Assembly: GCA_947646735.1 (NCBI GenBank)
Contig: CANTFK010000943.1
Coordinates: 248,001-312,000, forward strand
DNA length: 64,000 bases
Direction of reading: 5' to 3'
DNA from: Peronospora farinosa
Taxonomy: Eukaryota; Oomycota; Peronosporomycetes; Peronosporales; Peronosporaceae
In this document: positions 1 to 10,089 of the stretch, in pieces
Position numbering within the stretch: position 1 is the first letter of the stretch
How the letters are laid out: each line of letters starts with the position of its first letter
The notes under the pieces: generated by a model
What the model was told of the DNA's origin: nothing
The model's database searches: none
What the model saw: only the letters and a program-made list of their open reading frames with translations
Translations under genes and position numbers: made by a program

Positions 1-3
1 TAA

Positions 4-777
4 ACATGTATGGGCAGCAATAAATTGTTGCCCAAGTACATCGGCCCGTTTCGTGTATTGCGCCGCCTAGGCAACGCATACACGATCGAGTTGCCACGCA
101 GGATGCGTACGCATCCTACGTTTTACGTGGGACGTCTTCGTCCGTACGTTCAGTACGCGGCTTCTTCGAACGATGAAGATAGCCATTACTTTCAAGAATC
201 CCCTTCAGATTCTTGTTGTCACGAACCAGATTCGACGTCTGGTCGTGTAGAGATGAGATCTTCCCATGATAGTGGACGATCTCCTGACGAGCTGTCGCCA
301 GCTCGTTACTCAAAGAATGAACTCGCCGTTCATTCTCCAATAGTGCGACAGCATTGTTTGCCCGAGACCTCTCATGGTCAAACCCAAGCTGTCGCAAATG
401 TCCTCTAAGCGGCGACGCTTATCCCGTTTGTGATCAACATCACAACGGAGCTCACGAGTTACACGGGCAAACCCGTCTAACTCAGCAGCCAAGTCCGATG
501 AAAGAATCGGACAGGTTTTTCCTCCACCACCGCATCCGCTGGTGGACTCCCATGGTGGGAAGCGCTTCCTCGTGGAACGCTTACTAAAGCATCGCGAGGT
601 GAAGGGACGTCGGACGAGTTATCTCGTCCGGTGGCGTGGCTATCCGCCTTCGGCAGAGATAGCTGGGAACCTCGGGCCCAACTGATGGCCGACGTTCCCG
701 GCCTTGTCGAACAGTACGACAAGAGGCACCCGATGGTGAAGGACCATCGGAAAACGAGCGCCAAGCGTGCTCGTAAA
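4..777 (+). pseudogene. Element A pol C-terminus: GPY/F module, linker and broken chromodomain
   Basis: The first 50 codons carry the integrase GPY/F module (KYIGPFRVL, then RTHPTFYVGRLRPY), which in this family follows the DDE core and joins it to the chromodomain. The frame stops at 408. The chromodomain reads in another frame from about 510 (PPPPHPLVD, RFLVERLLKHRE, YLVRWRGYPPS). After a one-base slip near 655 it finishes in a third frame (DSWEPRAQLM, VPGLVEQYDKRHP). Chromodomains of such integrases are thought to direct insertion toward marked chromatin. The linker is opposite an antisense coiled-coil ORF. At least two frameshifts make it a pseudogene. Confidence 0.8.
116..492 (-). pseudogene. 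Antisense coiled-coil ORF opposite the element A pol linker
   Basis: On the minus strand two overlapping reading frames (492-310 and 397-116) form one heptad-rich, highly charged protein segment with a single frameshift between them. It includes AAELDGFARVTRELR, KRDKRRRLEDI, ALLENERRVHSLSNEL and LVRDNKNLKGILE. The segment ends in a basic patch (RSKKPRTERTDED). Leu/Ile spacing and Glu/Arg density indicate a parallel coiled coil. It lies on the strand opposite the linker between GPY/F and chromodomain, in the same relative place as antisense coiled coils in elements B and E. It probably is the C-terminal part of the antisense gene whose N-terminal part is at 782-1855. Function unknown. Confidence 0.55.
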
Positions 778-781
778 TGGA

Positions 782-1855
782 TTACAAAGTAGCAATCCCT
801 TCACGCATTTCAGAAGAGATGCGAGCTCTCCACCAGGGCTCAGTCAGGAGGTACGCCTCCTTAGGCGCTCTTGACGAGGTGCTCAGGCACCCCGGGCATG
901 GGTCGCTCCAAGAGAGGCATAACAGGCCTGCCTCTCTAGATAATCGGTGCAAACGATAGCATGCACCGGACGTACTTCGTTTCTCAAACTTATTGCATCT
1001 AGCATAAAGTCTTTGAAACCAAGCCTCTTTCCCAACGTTTAAAACGTTGGTGATAAACGCGTTCCAAGATTGGAGGAACGCGTCAGCCTCACGCTTCTTG
1101 TGTGGGCCATACCATCGATGTTCAAGGAACACATCGATGTAATAATCGTTCTCAGTGCGAAAGTTCTTCGCACTAGCGTCAAGGCCATGAAGCTTTGACG
1201 CATTAAACAACGGTATGGGGAACCGTTCGTTGGTCTTTCCAGACCAACGATCAAGCAGATGCTTGGGTAGCATCCATGGCTTGCGATCAGGAGCAAGACG
1301 CAATACGTTGCGGTCTAAAGCCTCCTGCGTGGTGTCAACAGAAGTACCGACACTATGAGCATTGATGTCAGTAGAAGCACTGACATCACCCTTATGGTCC
1401 CCACCCGAGTCACTATCCTTCGACTCGTTTGGCGAGTCGTCTGATTCATCAGACGACCCGAACATTTCACGGTACATTGATTCACTCAATGTACCACGAT
1501 CCCTCTTCGTAGCATTAGACGACGAGGTATCACCCCGGGGAGAGCCCGGGAGTGACACAGGTGGCTTTGAGCCGGATGCGTCATCCGACTCACCAGAGTA
1601 GTCAACGACTAACTCTGGGTCAACATCTTCACGTGGCGAAGCGCTACGTGAACCTGCAACAGACGTTGCAGGCTGATGTTGACTTCCAGCAGACACATTA
1701 GTGTCTGCTGGCTGAGGCTGTGAAGCCTCAGTAGCGGCTGCACACAGGCGTGCAGCCGAGCTCTTGGCTGCCTTAGCAGCGACGCGCATTGACTTAGTCA
1801 TAGCGTAATTGTTGAATGAAAGAAAATTCAACAAGTTCTCCTTTCCCATAGTCAC
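782..1855 (-). CDS. Antisense ORF of element A, 357 codons
   Basis: This open frame runs from just inside the 3' LTR back toward pol. Visible parts in order are an Ala/Ser-rich N-terminus, an acidic word (DVDPELVVDYSGE), a serine/acid-rich stretch containing MFGSSDESDDSPNES, then a globular-looking part with RKPWMLPKHLLDRW, FLEHRWYGPHKKREAD and FLQSWNAFITNVL. The MFG-acidic and PW words recur in the antisense ORFs of family D. The frame has 357 codons without a stop, which is long for chance. I recognise no known family. It could be an accessory or regulatory protein of the element. Past its stop the frame stays open about 60 codons opposite the chromodomain. Confidence 0.55.
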   Translation of the reverse strand: MTMGKENLLNFLSFNNYAMTKSMRVAAKAAKSSAARLCAAATEASQPQPADTNVSAGSQHQPATSVAGSRSASPREDVDPELVVDYSGESDDASGSKPPVSLPGSPRGDTSSSNATKRDRGTLSESMYREMFGSSDESDDSPNESKDSDSGGDHKGDVSASTDINAHSVGTSVDTTQEALDRNVLRLAPDRKPWMLPKHLLDRWSGKTNERFPIPLFNASKLHGLDASAKNFRTENDYYIDVFLEHRWYGPHKKREADAFLQSWNAFITNVLNVGKEAWFQRLYARCNKFEKRSTSGACYRLHRLSREAGLLCLSWSDPCPGCLSTSSRAPKEAYLLTEPWWRARISSEMREGIATL

Positions 1856-1897
1856 TAAACAGTCACTAATGTGACTGTTGGTTGAGGGGGGGGGTGA

Positions 1898-2359
1898 TGT
1901 AACGGGGCGAGCCCGTTACATAATATTGACACTTATATGAAGTGTCAATAAAATATTATTATAACTAATAATATTTTGACAATATTATCTTTTCTTATAA
2001 TATTGTTCCCTAGATCTCCTTGAAGTTGGAGATGCCCTCTCATTGGTTGATATGGGCCATCATATCAACCAACGCGCTGACCAATGACCGATGGACGCGC
2101 GCAATGAGTGGAGGGCAAGTCGTCAACATACATAGTTGTAGTTTGATATAGTTAACATAGGTTATAACAGATTAGTTTTATTAAGATAGTTAGCTATATT
2201 AAATACAGTTTTTCTTTTCCTCTATTTCTAAGCGTTTGTTTAGAAGTAAAGCTTCCTCTGTCTCTTGTGTAAGAGAGGAAATTGAGGCACCTGCTTTCAC
2301 TGTAATCAGTGAAAGTAGACTATACTGTAATCAGTATAGTCGGAGGGTGCCCCATTACA
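1898..2359 (+). repeat. 3' LTR of element A
   Basis: Starts TGTAACGGGGC directly after the polypurine tract ggggggggtga and ends GCCCCATTACA, so the ends are imperfect inverted repeats in TG...CA form. The length of about 462 bp is inferred from these ends because no second copy is in the window. The LTR of element E has the same end words (TGTAATGGG, CCCGTTACA). The LTR is full of short perfect hairpins. Confidence 0.65.
2294..2340. repeat. Twin hairpins with identical loop near the LTR end
   Basis: Two perfect 8-bp stem-loops stand side by side. The stem ctttcact/agtgaaag spans 2294-2315 and the stem actatact/agtatagt spans 2319-2340. Both have the six-base loop gtaatc, and both stems close on act/agt. 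They lie 19 bp before the LTR end. Confidence 0.75.
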
Positions 2360-2902
2360 ACGTGGGTACATTCCTAATGCTTTTGACTGCTACTCTAGCT
2401 TTGGGTTAGGCATTGAACTAATCAATGCTCCTCTTTCGCGACATCTAAGCAAGGTGCGAGTAAAAGTTGACCCTATCATGGAGGTTAGCCGTAGTAACTA
2501 AGTATGAGCGTTAAGATACGGTATTATCGAATTACCAAATACCGTATCCTATCTGCTGTACTAAAAAACATCATACACAGATGTTTAGACGATACATCGT
2601 CCAATCACAAAGTCTGCATATAATAAAAACTGTTATTGTAATTAATCTAGTGTAGGGACATATAGTAGGACTATTCATAGAATCATAATGCATATATGAG
2701 ATGAAGATTTCAAGTCTCTCTGACTTATTCACTTGAGCACTTCATGCGTAGGTTCGTTGAACCTTTAAGCTTCTAGCTTGCTCTTGTACTCTGTGCGGTG
2801 GTTCTCTGAACCTTAAGCTTATTGCTTGACTGACTAAAATTTTCTCCTAGTTCCTTAGAGCAGGATGACTTTTGAGTCATTTAATTAGTTCCTTAGAACG
2901 AA
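2360..2902. other. Non-coding stretch between element A and the LINE
   Basis: I see no ORF here. The stretch is AT-rich and contains several perfect hairpins, for example stem gatacggtatt/aataccgtatc near 2514-2548 and aaacatc/gatgttt near 2566-2586. From 2740 to 2900 there are diverged direct copies of the words ggttc...gaacc, aagctt and agttccttaga. It may be the LINE 5' untranslated region or old LTR sequence. Confidence 0.4.
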
Positions 2903-3838
2903 GTGGATTTTAGCCGTAAATTTAGTCAGGTCTATGAACTAAGAGGCTTTCAGCCCAAAAGTATATCTCTGACTAAAGAGCTGTGTAGCTCCTATACAGA
3001 AGGGAGATGCCAGGGCATGCCAAGTGTGGCAACCAAGACAGCAACGGGTGTGGCCCCTGCTGGGGCTGCATCACCGGATTCGGCTCCATCGGAAGTTTCT
3101 CCGGCATGCCCCCAGGACCCGGACCACCTGGACTCCCATGATCTCGATGCAAGTATGGCGGAAAGCACATTTACGTTTGGAAATACCATGCGCATGGATG
3201 ATCTTGGTGGAGGGACCGTAACGCCTTCCCCGTGCGCCGTCAGTGTTCCTATACCAGCGGAGCTGGCTAAAGCTATTGAAGACGAGCTCAAGGTCTCCTC
3301 AGGAACTATATCCGACCCAGCCATGGGCACTTACGATCTGCTGTCACGACACATTGGCTCTGATGAGGTATCTAGTACACAGGTGCCACTTAGATCCCCG
3401 ATGGATCTCATCCGCACTCAAGATACTCACGATCAGACGTTACGTGCACAAAGTGCCTGACAACGCATCGGCTGCAGTAGCGACCGCCGCAGTGCCGGAG
3501 GGCACGAAGCACATTTTGGCGAACACGACTTCGATTCGTAGATGGGTTTCCCAGCGACCGCAGTACCTGCTACACTGCCAGTTGGTCCAAAGGGTCAATT
3601 CGTTTGGCTTAAAGCATGTGCGTTGGAATTGGCGGCACTTGTAAGTAAACTGCCGCACCCGCTTGCTTACCTCGCTTCGATGCCGAGTGAATACCTTCAA
3701 GCCTTTGGATATTCTATTAACAGCGAGTCTCAACTGTCTGTGATACACCAACATACTACACACGCCGATGAGAATCTTCTAGAGCTGTGTATTGGTTGGG
3801 CTGCAACGGCAAACGGTCAGTCTGGTCAAATTCGATAA
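2903..3838 (+). pseudogene. LINE ORF1-like protein, frameshifted
   Basis: A 185-codon frame (2903-3460) is followed by shifted frames (to 3644, then 3542-3838) that read as one low-complexity protein rich in Ala, Pro and Ser with acidic patches (DPDHLDSHDLDASMAEST, IEDELKVSS). A more structured C-terminus (FVWLKACALELAALVSKL) follows. I see no zinc knuckle or coiled coil. The call rests on position upstream of a LINE endonuclease. It could also be an unrelated low-complexity gene. Confidence 0.4.
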
Positions 3839-4487
3839 AAGACAACGGATAACCTAAAGCGCTGAAAAATCCAGCAAAATCCAGCCGGATCTGCTGTGCG
3901 CGACTGTCGTGGAACCACTTCCGTACTTAAAGCAATGGGGCGTTCTCAATGTCCTGTGTGTATTGCTACCTCAGCCTGCACCTGTCGAAGATGAGACGAA
4001 GATGGTGATGTCACAGTCAAAGCGGCATTATGACACCCCTCAAAGAGGTGCGCGCGGCTGCCTTCAGCATTATATGCAAACCTGATAGCTGAAAGCCGTC
4101 GAATGACCGTATGGATCGTGATGGTAAACTGCTGGACCTTCAGTAATGAGGGCACCTCGGCTACGCAAGGGGCTGATTCTTCAGGGGGGAAGCGGATCCT
4201 AGCCCCTCTTTTACATATAATGTAAAGGGACTTAGGTCAATAGACAGGGTTGAGACTCCTTCGGTTCATTAAACAAGAGAAAACATCGTCGTCGGTCATT
4301 ATGAAGACTTTTCAAAGGCCACGCAAAAACAGCATCGGTCTGCATTTGCAAATTATGTCGCGGGATTCACCAAGCATCCAGAGCGCTGTAAAGAATGGTT
4401 TGGCCATTTTAGGCAGCGCGAATCACGGACTTAAACCGATTACAAGAAAAGCGGGTCTCTGTTGGTAAAGCAGCAAGTCTGAACAAG
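3839..4487 (+). pseudogene. LINE inter-ORF region / start of ORF2, degraded
   Basis: No long frame is present. A short plus-strand reading around 4300-4430 gives QHRSAFANYVAGF and ERCKEWFGHFRQRE, which look like coding sequence with shifts. This is where the N-terminus of ORF2 should lie. I can support no more. Confidence 0.3.
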
Positions 4488-5299
4488 ATGTACAACACCA
4501 CATGGGGATTCCTGGACAAGCCCGGCCGCACTCGATGGACCGAGTCCGAAGCAGCGTGTGGAGGGGTTGCGATTTTACCGAATTTGCACTCATCGATTAC
4601 TGAAATGAAACCATGGTATAAGATACATTGGACATCGCACTGGATGGATGTTCGAATTAATATTCGAAGCGAAACCGTTCTCGTTGTCAACGTATATGCC
4701 CCGAGTGGTGAGACTGAAAGGGAAGCGTTTTTCGAGATGCTTCGACATCACCTGCTAAGACACGACGATCCTTGTTCGTGAGCGGATATTTCAACTGCGC
4801 ATTAGTGCCTCGACTTGACCGATCTTTTGTCTCGCCGCCCGGCAGACATATTTCGCAGGTGCTGAGACGGCTTCTAAGTCAGGCGCAACTTTGCGATGTA
4901 CTCGAAGACGAAATGGAGCGAGCGAGAAAAGAGGGGGCCATATCAGCCTTTCATGCTGCGGCGCACACTTATTTCTACAATTTTCCTGGCGGTGGATCAG
5001 CTAGTTCGCGAATTGATCAGTGGTTTGTGAGTGCTCATCATGCTGATTTGGTTTGAGACGTCGATATGTCTGTACCTGGACCAGCAGCTGACCACAATGG
5101 AATCAGTATACGATTGAGACACCTTGACATGCTGTGCGCGTACGTAAGACAAGGCGCGTATATCCAGTTTTGTGATGTGCACAAACAGCCGGGACCAGCG
5201 CCATTTTTGCGGTCATTGAACTGGCATAAATTGAAGTTGATGAATGTCAGTTCTGTTGCGACGTCGGACTATCGTAAGGCCAGACGATTGGCCGACTGA
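4488..5299 (+). pseudogene. LINE ORF2 endonuclease domain (AP-endonuclease-like)
   Basis: Three shifted frames together give an endonuclease/exonuclease/phosphatase fold. The first has GGVAILPN and VVNVYAPSGETERE (4488-4781). The next has SGYFNCALVPRLD, where the expected SGDFN has Asp replaced by Tyr, and SRIDQWFVS (4772-5056). The last has AADHNGISIRL in place of the usual SDH-type active-site end (5066-5299). In L1 elements this enzyme nicks target DNA to prime reverse transcription. The frameshifts and the Asp change imply that it is inactive. Confidence 0.75.
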
Positions 5300-5335
5300 C
5301 GGAATGGATGGAAGATCAGGTTACGCAAAGCTCTT

Positions 5336-5713
5336 TTGGAGACTACCAAGACATCCCTCCAAGGTCTGACGCGCAGCTACAGACAGAGGCTAGAGCGCCT
5401 CTATGTCCGCCTAGATGCGGCGCTACTAAAAGCACGCTCGTCAGATAACTCAATAGCTTTTGCTCAAGCGATATACGACCAATTGACCCCCGTTAGTAAT
5501 CCTGCGGAACTTCGGCGAGACGTTACGGAGTGTCGACGATTACGTCAAAGAACAAAGAAAGAGCGACTTCTTGTCCAGCACACATACTCTTCAGGCGAGA
5601 CCACTCGTCGTTTCTTCGTGCGGGTGTCGACAAAATTTAGGACAACAATATCGTATCTTTGGGTGGACAGGCTACATACGGGTCGAATCGGTCGAGAATG
5701 CCCATACTGCTAG
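5336..5713 (+). pseudogene. LINE ORF2 region between endonuclease and RT
   Basis: A 125-codon frame, rich in Arg, Leu and Glu (RQRLERLYVRLDAALLKA, LRRDVTECRRLRQRTKKER), matches the charged helical linker usual between L1 endonuclease and RT. It ends shortly before the inserted family-D LTR, and the RT resumes after that LTR. Confidence 0.55.
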
Positions 5714-5754
5714 GGTCATCTTATGACTAATTGTCTTGATTGTCTTGATGCTAC

Positions 5755-7032
5755 TGTGGTGAAGTGCTTTCCTAAATTGTGAAGAACTTAGGGGCCAGTT
5801 GGATTGAAGGGACAAGGGCCAGTGGACTAGGTAGAAGGGACCACGCACCAGAGAGAAGAGACCGGAGATAAAGGGAACCTCGGAGTGAAGCGACCGTTGG
5901 CTGAGAATGTGAAAGACAAACAAAGGACAGGTCATTACCAGGGTACTGTTTAACCGGTAGCGAAGGGAGTCGACCCGGTCCCTCATCGGTAGGCCTGGGT
6001 CCCTCGTCGGTCGACCCTGTCCCTCATTGATCGACCCGGCCCCTTGTTGGTAGACCTGGGTCCCTCATTGGTCGACCGGTCCCTCGCTGGTAGACCTGTC
6101 CCTCATTGGTCTACCGTCCCTCATCGGTAGACCTGGTCCCTCATTGGTGACCGTCCCTCGCTGGTAGACCTGGGTCCCTCATTGGTCGACCTCGGCCCCT
6201 CGGGGTTCAGCCACTCCTGGCCAGTTAATACAAGGATCAGACCAGTCGACGCAAGGAATCAGAGCTTCAGGCAAAGATAGAGTAAAGGGGTTAAAAGGAT
6301 AGGACTATATTAAATACTACTCAATTTGCGATCTACTTGGCAAGTCTTCGTCGCGCTGAAAAGGAACTCTAGTCTGGCCACACGCCTGTTCCGGGGAAGG
6401 GATATATTTGGCCTTCCCGTTGAAGACAGGCGTGTGGTCCGACACAAGTGCGAGCTGAACCCCACGTGGCACGACTCCGTCACCCAAGAAGGACTTGTTC
6501 TAAGTTACTCACTGTTCCGGGAAGGGATATATTTTGGCCCCCCGTCGAAGACAGTTGTGTAGCGAAGTTCAAGGGCGAATAGAGCTCCAGGACGTATTTG
6601 GCCTGTGAGCTCATTCGAGTAGCAAAACCCCCCAAGACCCGCTATCGGAAGCGGTCTCCCTCACCTCAAGGTCGGGAGCAACGTAAAGGTCAGGTGGTTA
6701 ATACCCCTGAAGCAGAAGGAAAAGGCCAGGGACGACAAGCGCCCCTGAAGAATTTGGCTCTAAGTCCACTCTCGACAAGGTCGATCGAGTGGCCACCTAC
6801 CGGCCCACCGAGTGAAGCATATCCACTCGGGGCTACCGAGGTCTACCTCCCTCAAGGCAGACATCTACATCGTCACCAAGTCCTCCGAAGAGTGCAACCC
6901 GCCAGCCGACGGGTACACAAGGTGAGAGAAGGTTCATACGCGGCATCGGGGTACCCCCTCCGACAGTCGGCAGTCCGGCACAGTGAGTGGTTTGGGGTCT
7001 CATCATACAATTTTGAGAACCCACTCCACCGA
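5755..7032 (+). repeat. Solo LTR of family D, long variant, inside the LINE
   Basis: It starts TGTGGTGAAGTGC like the LTRs of D1 and ends with decayed TTTTGAGAACCCACTCCACC. It carries the same order of landmarks: a degraded GGTACC...palindrome near 5938-5957, a GGTCCCTCATTGGTCGAC minisatellite (about 5969-6200), a TATA/initiator block (about 6303-6331) and U5. It has two copies of a module of about 130 bp, where D1 has one. Flanks gctac (5750-5754) and actac (7033-7037) may be a 5-bp target duplication. No internal sequence is attached, so this is a solo LTR. ORFs inside it are not real genes. Confidence 0.8.
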
Positions 7033-8216
7033 ACTACCGCTGCAATTATTGAGCGAGACTTCCCACCGGTCCGGATTGATGACTCTGATGTGACGTCAGC
7101 TATATCTCCAGTCGGTGTGCGCGGCTTTGAAGAGGCTTAAAAGTGAGAAAGCCGAGGGACCGGATGAAATCAACAACAACTTTTAGCGTGATTATGCAGG
7201 CGCGCTTGCGACAATTCTCGCAGCACTTTACACTAGATGGATGGAGTGCAGCGTGTTACCGACGTCTTTTGGTGAAGCAAAATTCAGTGTCTAAAGAAAA
7301 CCGCGGCTTTCGCCTTGCCACTTGATCATCGGCCGATCGCGCTGCTCAACAGTGACTACGAGTTCTTTACAAAGATCCTTTCGGGTGCGGCCGATGCTAG
7401 CGCAAATCGTTCTGCCAGCTTAAGTTGCTTTTGTCCCGTAGCGGTCGATCCATACAGCTCTTGACATTTATTCGGCGGTTCGAAAAGCGGCGAGTGCTGA
7501 CAGCGATCTACACGGAGCCATTGTTCTGCTTCTCGATTTCTTCAAGGAACACGACTCGTTGTAACGTCCGTTTATACTTTCGGCGTTGACTTGGCTTGGC
7601 TTCTCGCGCCGATTTGTAGAAATCGTGTCGGCATTACACCGCAACACGACATGTCGATTTGTTGTGAATGGGTACCATTCAAGTCGACGTAACGTTCGCT
7701 GTGGCATACGGCAAGGTTTCCCTCTTGCTCCTCATCTTTTTATACTTGCCTTGGATAGTGTCTACTGGGTGATATAAGAAAAGGGTTATATCCGCGGTAA
7801 ACCTCTCACTTCGGGGGGGGGGGGGACAACTGACATAAAAATTTTGGGCTACGTGACGACACGGCGGCTTTTCTTCGCGATCGTTCTGCGGTTTTGCCTT
7901 TTGTTACGATTTTCGAAAACTAAGCTGCTTTTTTTTCGGCCTGCTGACGAATTGAGTGAAGTCTATCATCATTGAGGTTGACCCTCGCGGATCATCTTTG
8001 CCTTTGGACGCGTTTGGCCTCAATGTACAGTCTTCAAGCGGATCCTGCAGGTATCTTGGTGTACTTGTGGGCCAACAGGATGCGGTAACTAACAAATGGT
8101 GTAAGTGCATACGATCTCTATGTAGTCGACTTGCACTAGCACGAGAGAAGACTCATACGGTAGAACAACGAGCTCGGCTCCCTAGCGCCATAGCGGTGCC
8201 CAAATTACCTACTTAG
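7033..8216 (+). pseudogene. LINE ORF2 reverse transcriptase, broken
   Basis: Plus-strand frames with shifts give L1-type RT landmarks: IIERDFPPV and EEALKSEKP upstream, HRPIALLNSDYEFFTKIL, VLLLDFFKEHDSL (motif A, normally KAYDS), VRCGIRQGFPLAP (motif B, normally RQGDPLSP) and DDTAAFLRDR (motif C, its two Asp codons at 7855-7860). The thumb follows (GSCRYLGVLVG, 7956-8216). A 15-base G run near 7813-7827 and many shifts show that it is dead. It reverse-transcribed the element RNA at the nicked target when active. Confidence 0.75.
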
Positions 8217-8242
8217 CATGGCACTGCTGGACACCTCCCGCC

Positions 8243-9824
8243 ATGATTATTACTTGGTTGACGGCTTTAATTATGGACTTTGTCTGGGGCGTCCGTAATG
8301 GCAAGAGGTCGCGACCGTGGGTCCCTCCAGAGATGGCTTCACTACCGATACAGCAAGGTGGGCTATCGGTGCCGTGTATTCGTACGGAATTAATGACTAT
8401 GGCGGCAACCGCTGTTGGACAGTGGGCAGCTACAGCTTCTTCGAGCGATTTACTGTTTGGAGACTTCCTATAGGGCTCTACTGATTAGAATCCGGCTTAC
8501 ATCACGCCATGTTGGACCCACAACAGGAACCTCGACTCCAAGCGAAGCTATGGTTAACCGGTTCTAAAATTGTTGGGCTTTTAGCTGCTCGGCATGCCCG
8601 CCAAGGAGAGGTCAAAGAGGTATGCCGAAGGGCCGCCTCTTTCACATCAAAATCCGTGGCCGACGATAATAAAGACGGTAGTGTCACAATTTATGTCCGC
8701 CGTATTCTTGATGACACATTGCGGGATGCGATGAGAGCGGAAGTAGCTACATAAAATCGTTTTGAACCCAAATTGATCTTACACGCGACGCCGACGGACA
8801 TGCCGTGGATGAGGGATCGCAAAGGCAATGCTTATACCTTGAATGGAGCGGATTTTGCGAGGAGGCACACGAACTTGGCGACATATTGGCTTGGGAGACG
8901 ACTCAGAATCGTATCGTCCGGTTTTCGCCCAAGCGTGACATGGCTACCCACCCTATGTCAAAGCGTCGGCACTTTGATACCAGTTGCCTCGCCCTTCTAT
9001 ATAATTTTTCAGCAACTGTATACGGTTCGGACGAATCAGGGGCATTGATTGCGTACTTGAAAAAGTCCATCAATGTCATAATTGGCTCTTCGACCGAGAC
9101 GGTACATCGGTATCGCACTTCGACACGGGTATGGCGGGTGGGGTGGCTCCAGTCACTTCTATGTCCGCTTACGATACCGCCGCGTGTCTGGACAGTGGAA
9201 CTACTGTTCAATTTGGTGCGCATCCAACGCTTACTCGTGTTGTACACCTATGGGCTGCCCGTCGACGATGAAGGCCGAAACGACGAAAACTCAAAAAATC
9301 ATTTTTCCGCAGGCGAAGTGATGAAGGTAGACGTATTTGCGACGACCGAGTGGGGAAACCGGACTTCTAAGTGTCCGGCATCTCCACTAGTTCGTCGCAT
9401 ATACGTGGAGAGACATCCGTAAAACACGAGCTTCCTTTCCGAACAACGCGCAGACGCTTTATCGTCTGAAGAGTAACAGCTTCCCGTTTTGGAACTGGGC
9501 TAACCAAGATCTATCATGCCCCGACCCAGCGTGTCCGACATCCTTACCGGCCCTGTCTAGTCATGTATTCTGGAATTGCCCTAGTGCCCGGCGCCATTGA
9601 GATTTTCTACTTGAACGGTGGCGAAAGCTAGGCGATTTGAAGGAGGCAGACCTTCACGTCTGGTTGTTTGGCATGGACCCTCCGGTTACTCCGAGTTCTA
9701 CATGGAATGCCATAAAAACACTATCGACCCCGGCGTAGATTTGTCTCGAGCGAAGGACGCGGTCTTTCCAGTAACAAGTGAGCTCTGGCGTTTTCTCGTT
9801 TCTACGACACTATATTCCATCTGA
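8243..9824 (+). pseudogene. LINE ORF2 C-terminal region with CCHC finger
   Basis: Frames at 8243-8473 (MDFVWGVRNGKRSRPWV, LPIQQGGLSVP), 8509-8754 and 8773-9422 carry the conserved post-RT region of L1-like ORF2. Near 9517-9580 a finger reads CPDPACPTSLPALSSHVFWNC, with spacing C-x4-C-x12-H-x4-C, as in the RT-associated zinc-binding domain. Some oomycete L1 elements carry an RNase H here, and I do not see one. Confidence 0.6.
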
Positions 9825-10089
9825 ACTGAGCGTCTCCGCCGCTCGGAAGACGCACTTTTGCCTGAGGAAGTACAAAATGCGAGATCCAGGACACAATTTG
9901 GACGAGCGATGGAATTAAGCGGCAAGAGACAGCCCGGGTAAGTAAGTTTCATCAAAGGGCATGGCCGAGATGGGAAGGGTCCACGCAGAGTAGGTCAATA
10001 GGATGGAAAGGCTGAGACAGATACCTCCGCTGACCAGGTCTGTGTCCACGAGAGTGGAGACCTCTGTGCGAAAGATATAAAAAGACTGG

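Larger units (their letters stand above)
1..2359 (+). mobile_element. Element A: 3' end of a chromodomain Ty3/Gypsy retrotransposon
   Basis: The window opens inside the integrase tail of a plus-strand Gypsy element. In order it shows a GPY/F module, a hydrophilic linker, a broken chromodomain, an antisense ORF on the minus strand, a G-rich polypurine tract at 1886-1894 and an LTR. The 5' part lies outside the window. The same tail order recurs in elements B and E, so the three belong to one clade. Frameshifts in pol show that this copy is dead. Confidence 0.85.
2903..9930 (+). mobile_element. Decayed L1-like non-LTR retrotransposon, split by a solo LTR
   Basis: The order of parts is ORF1 (2.9-3.84 kb), endonuclease (4.49-5.3 kb), a middle region (5.34-5.71 kb), then after the inserted LTR the reverse transcriptase (7.03-8.2 kb) and the C-terminal region with a CCHC finger (8.24-9.82 kb). 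This is the plan of L1-clade elements. All domains are broken by shifts and stops. The ends are approximate and I see no poly(A) tail or target duplication. Confidence 0.7.

Noticed and set aside
6598..7140. 180-codon ORF over the end of the solo LTR and the LINE
   Set aside because: It joins LTR sequence to LINE sequence by chance; its LTR part recurs in every LTR copy.
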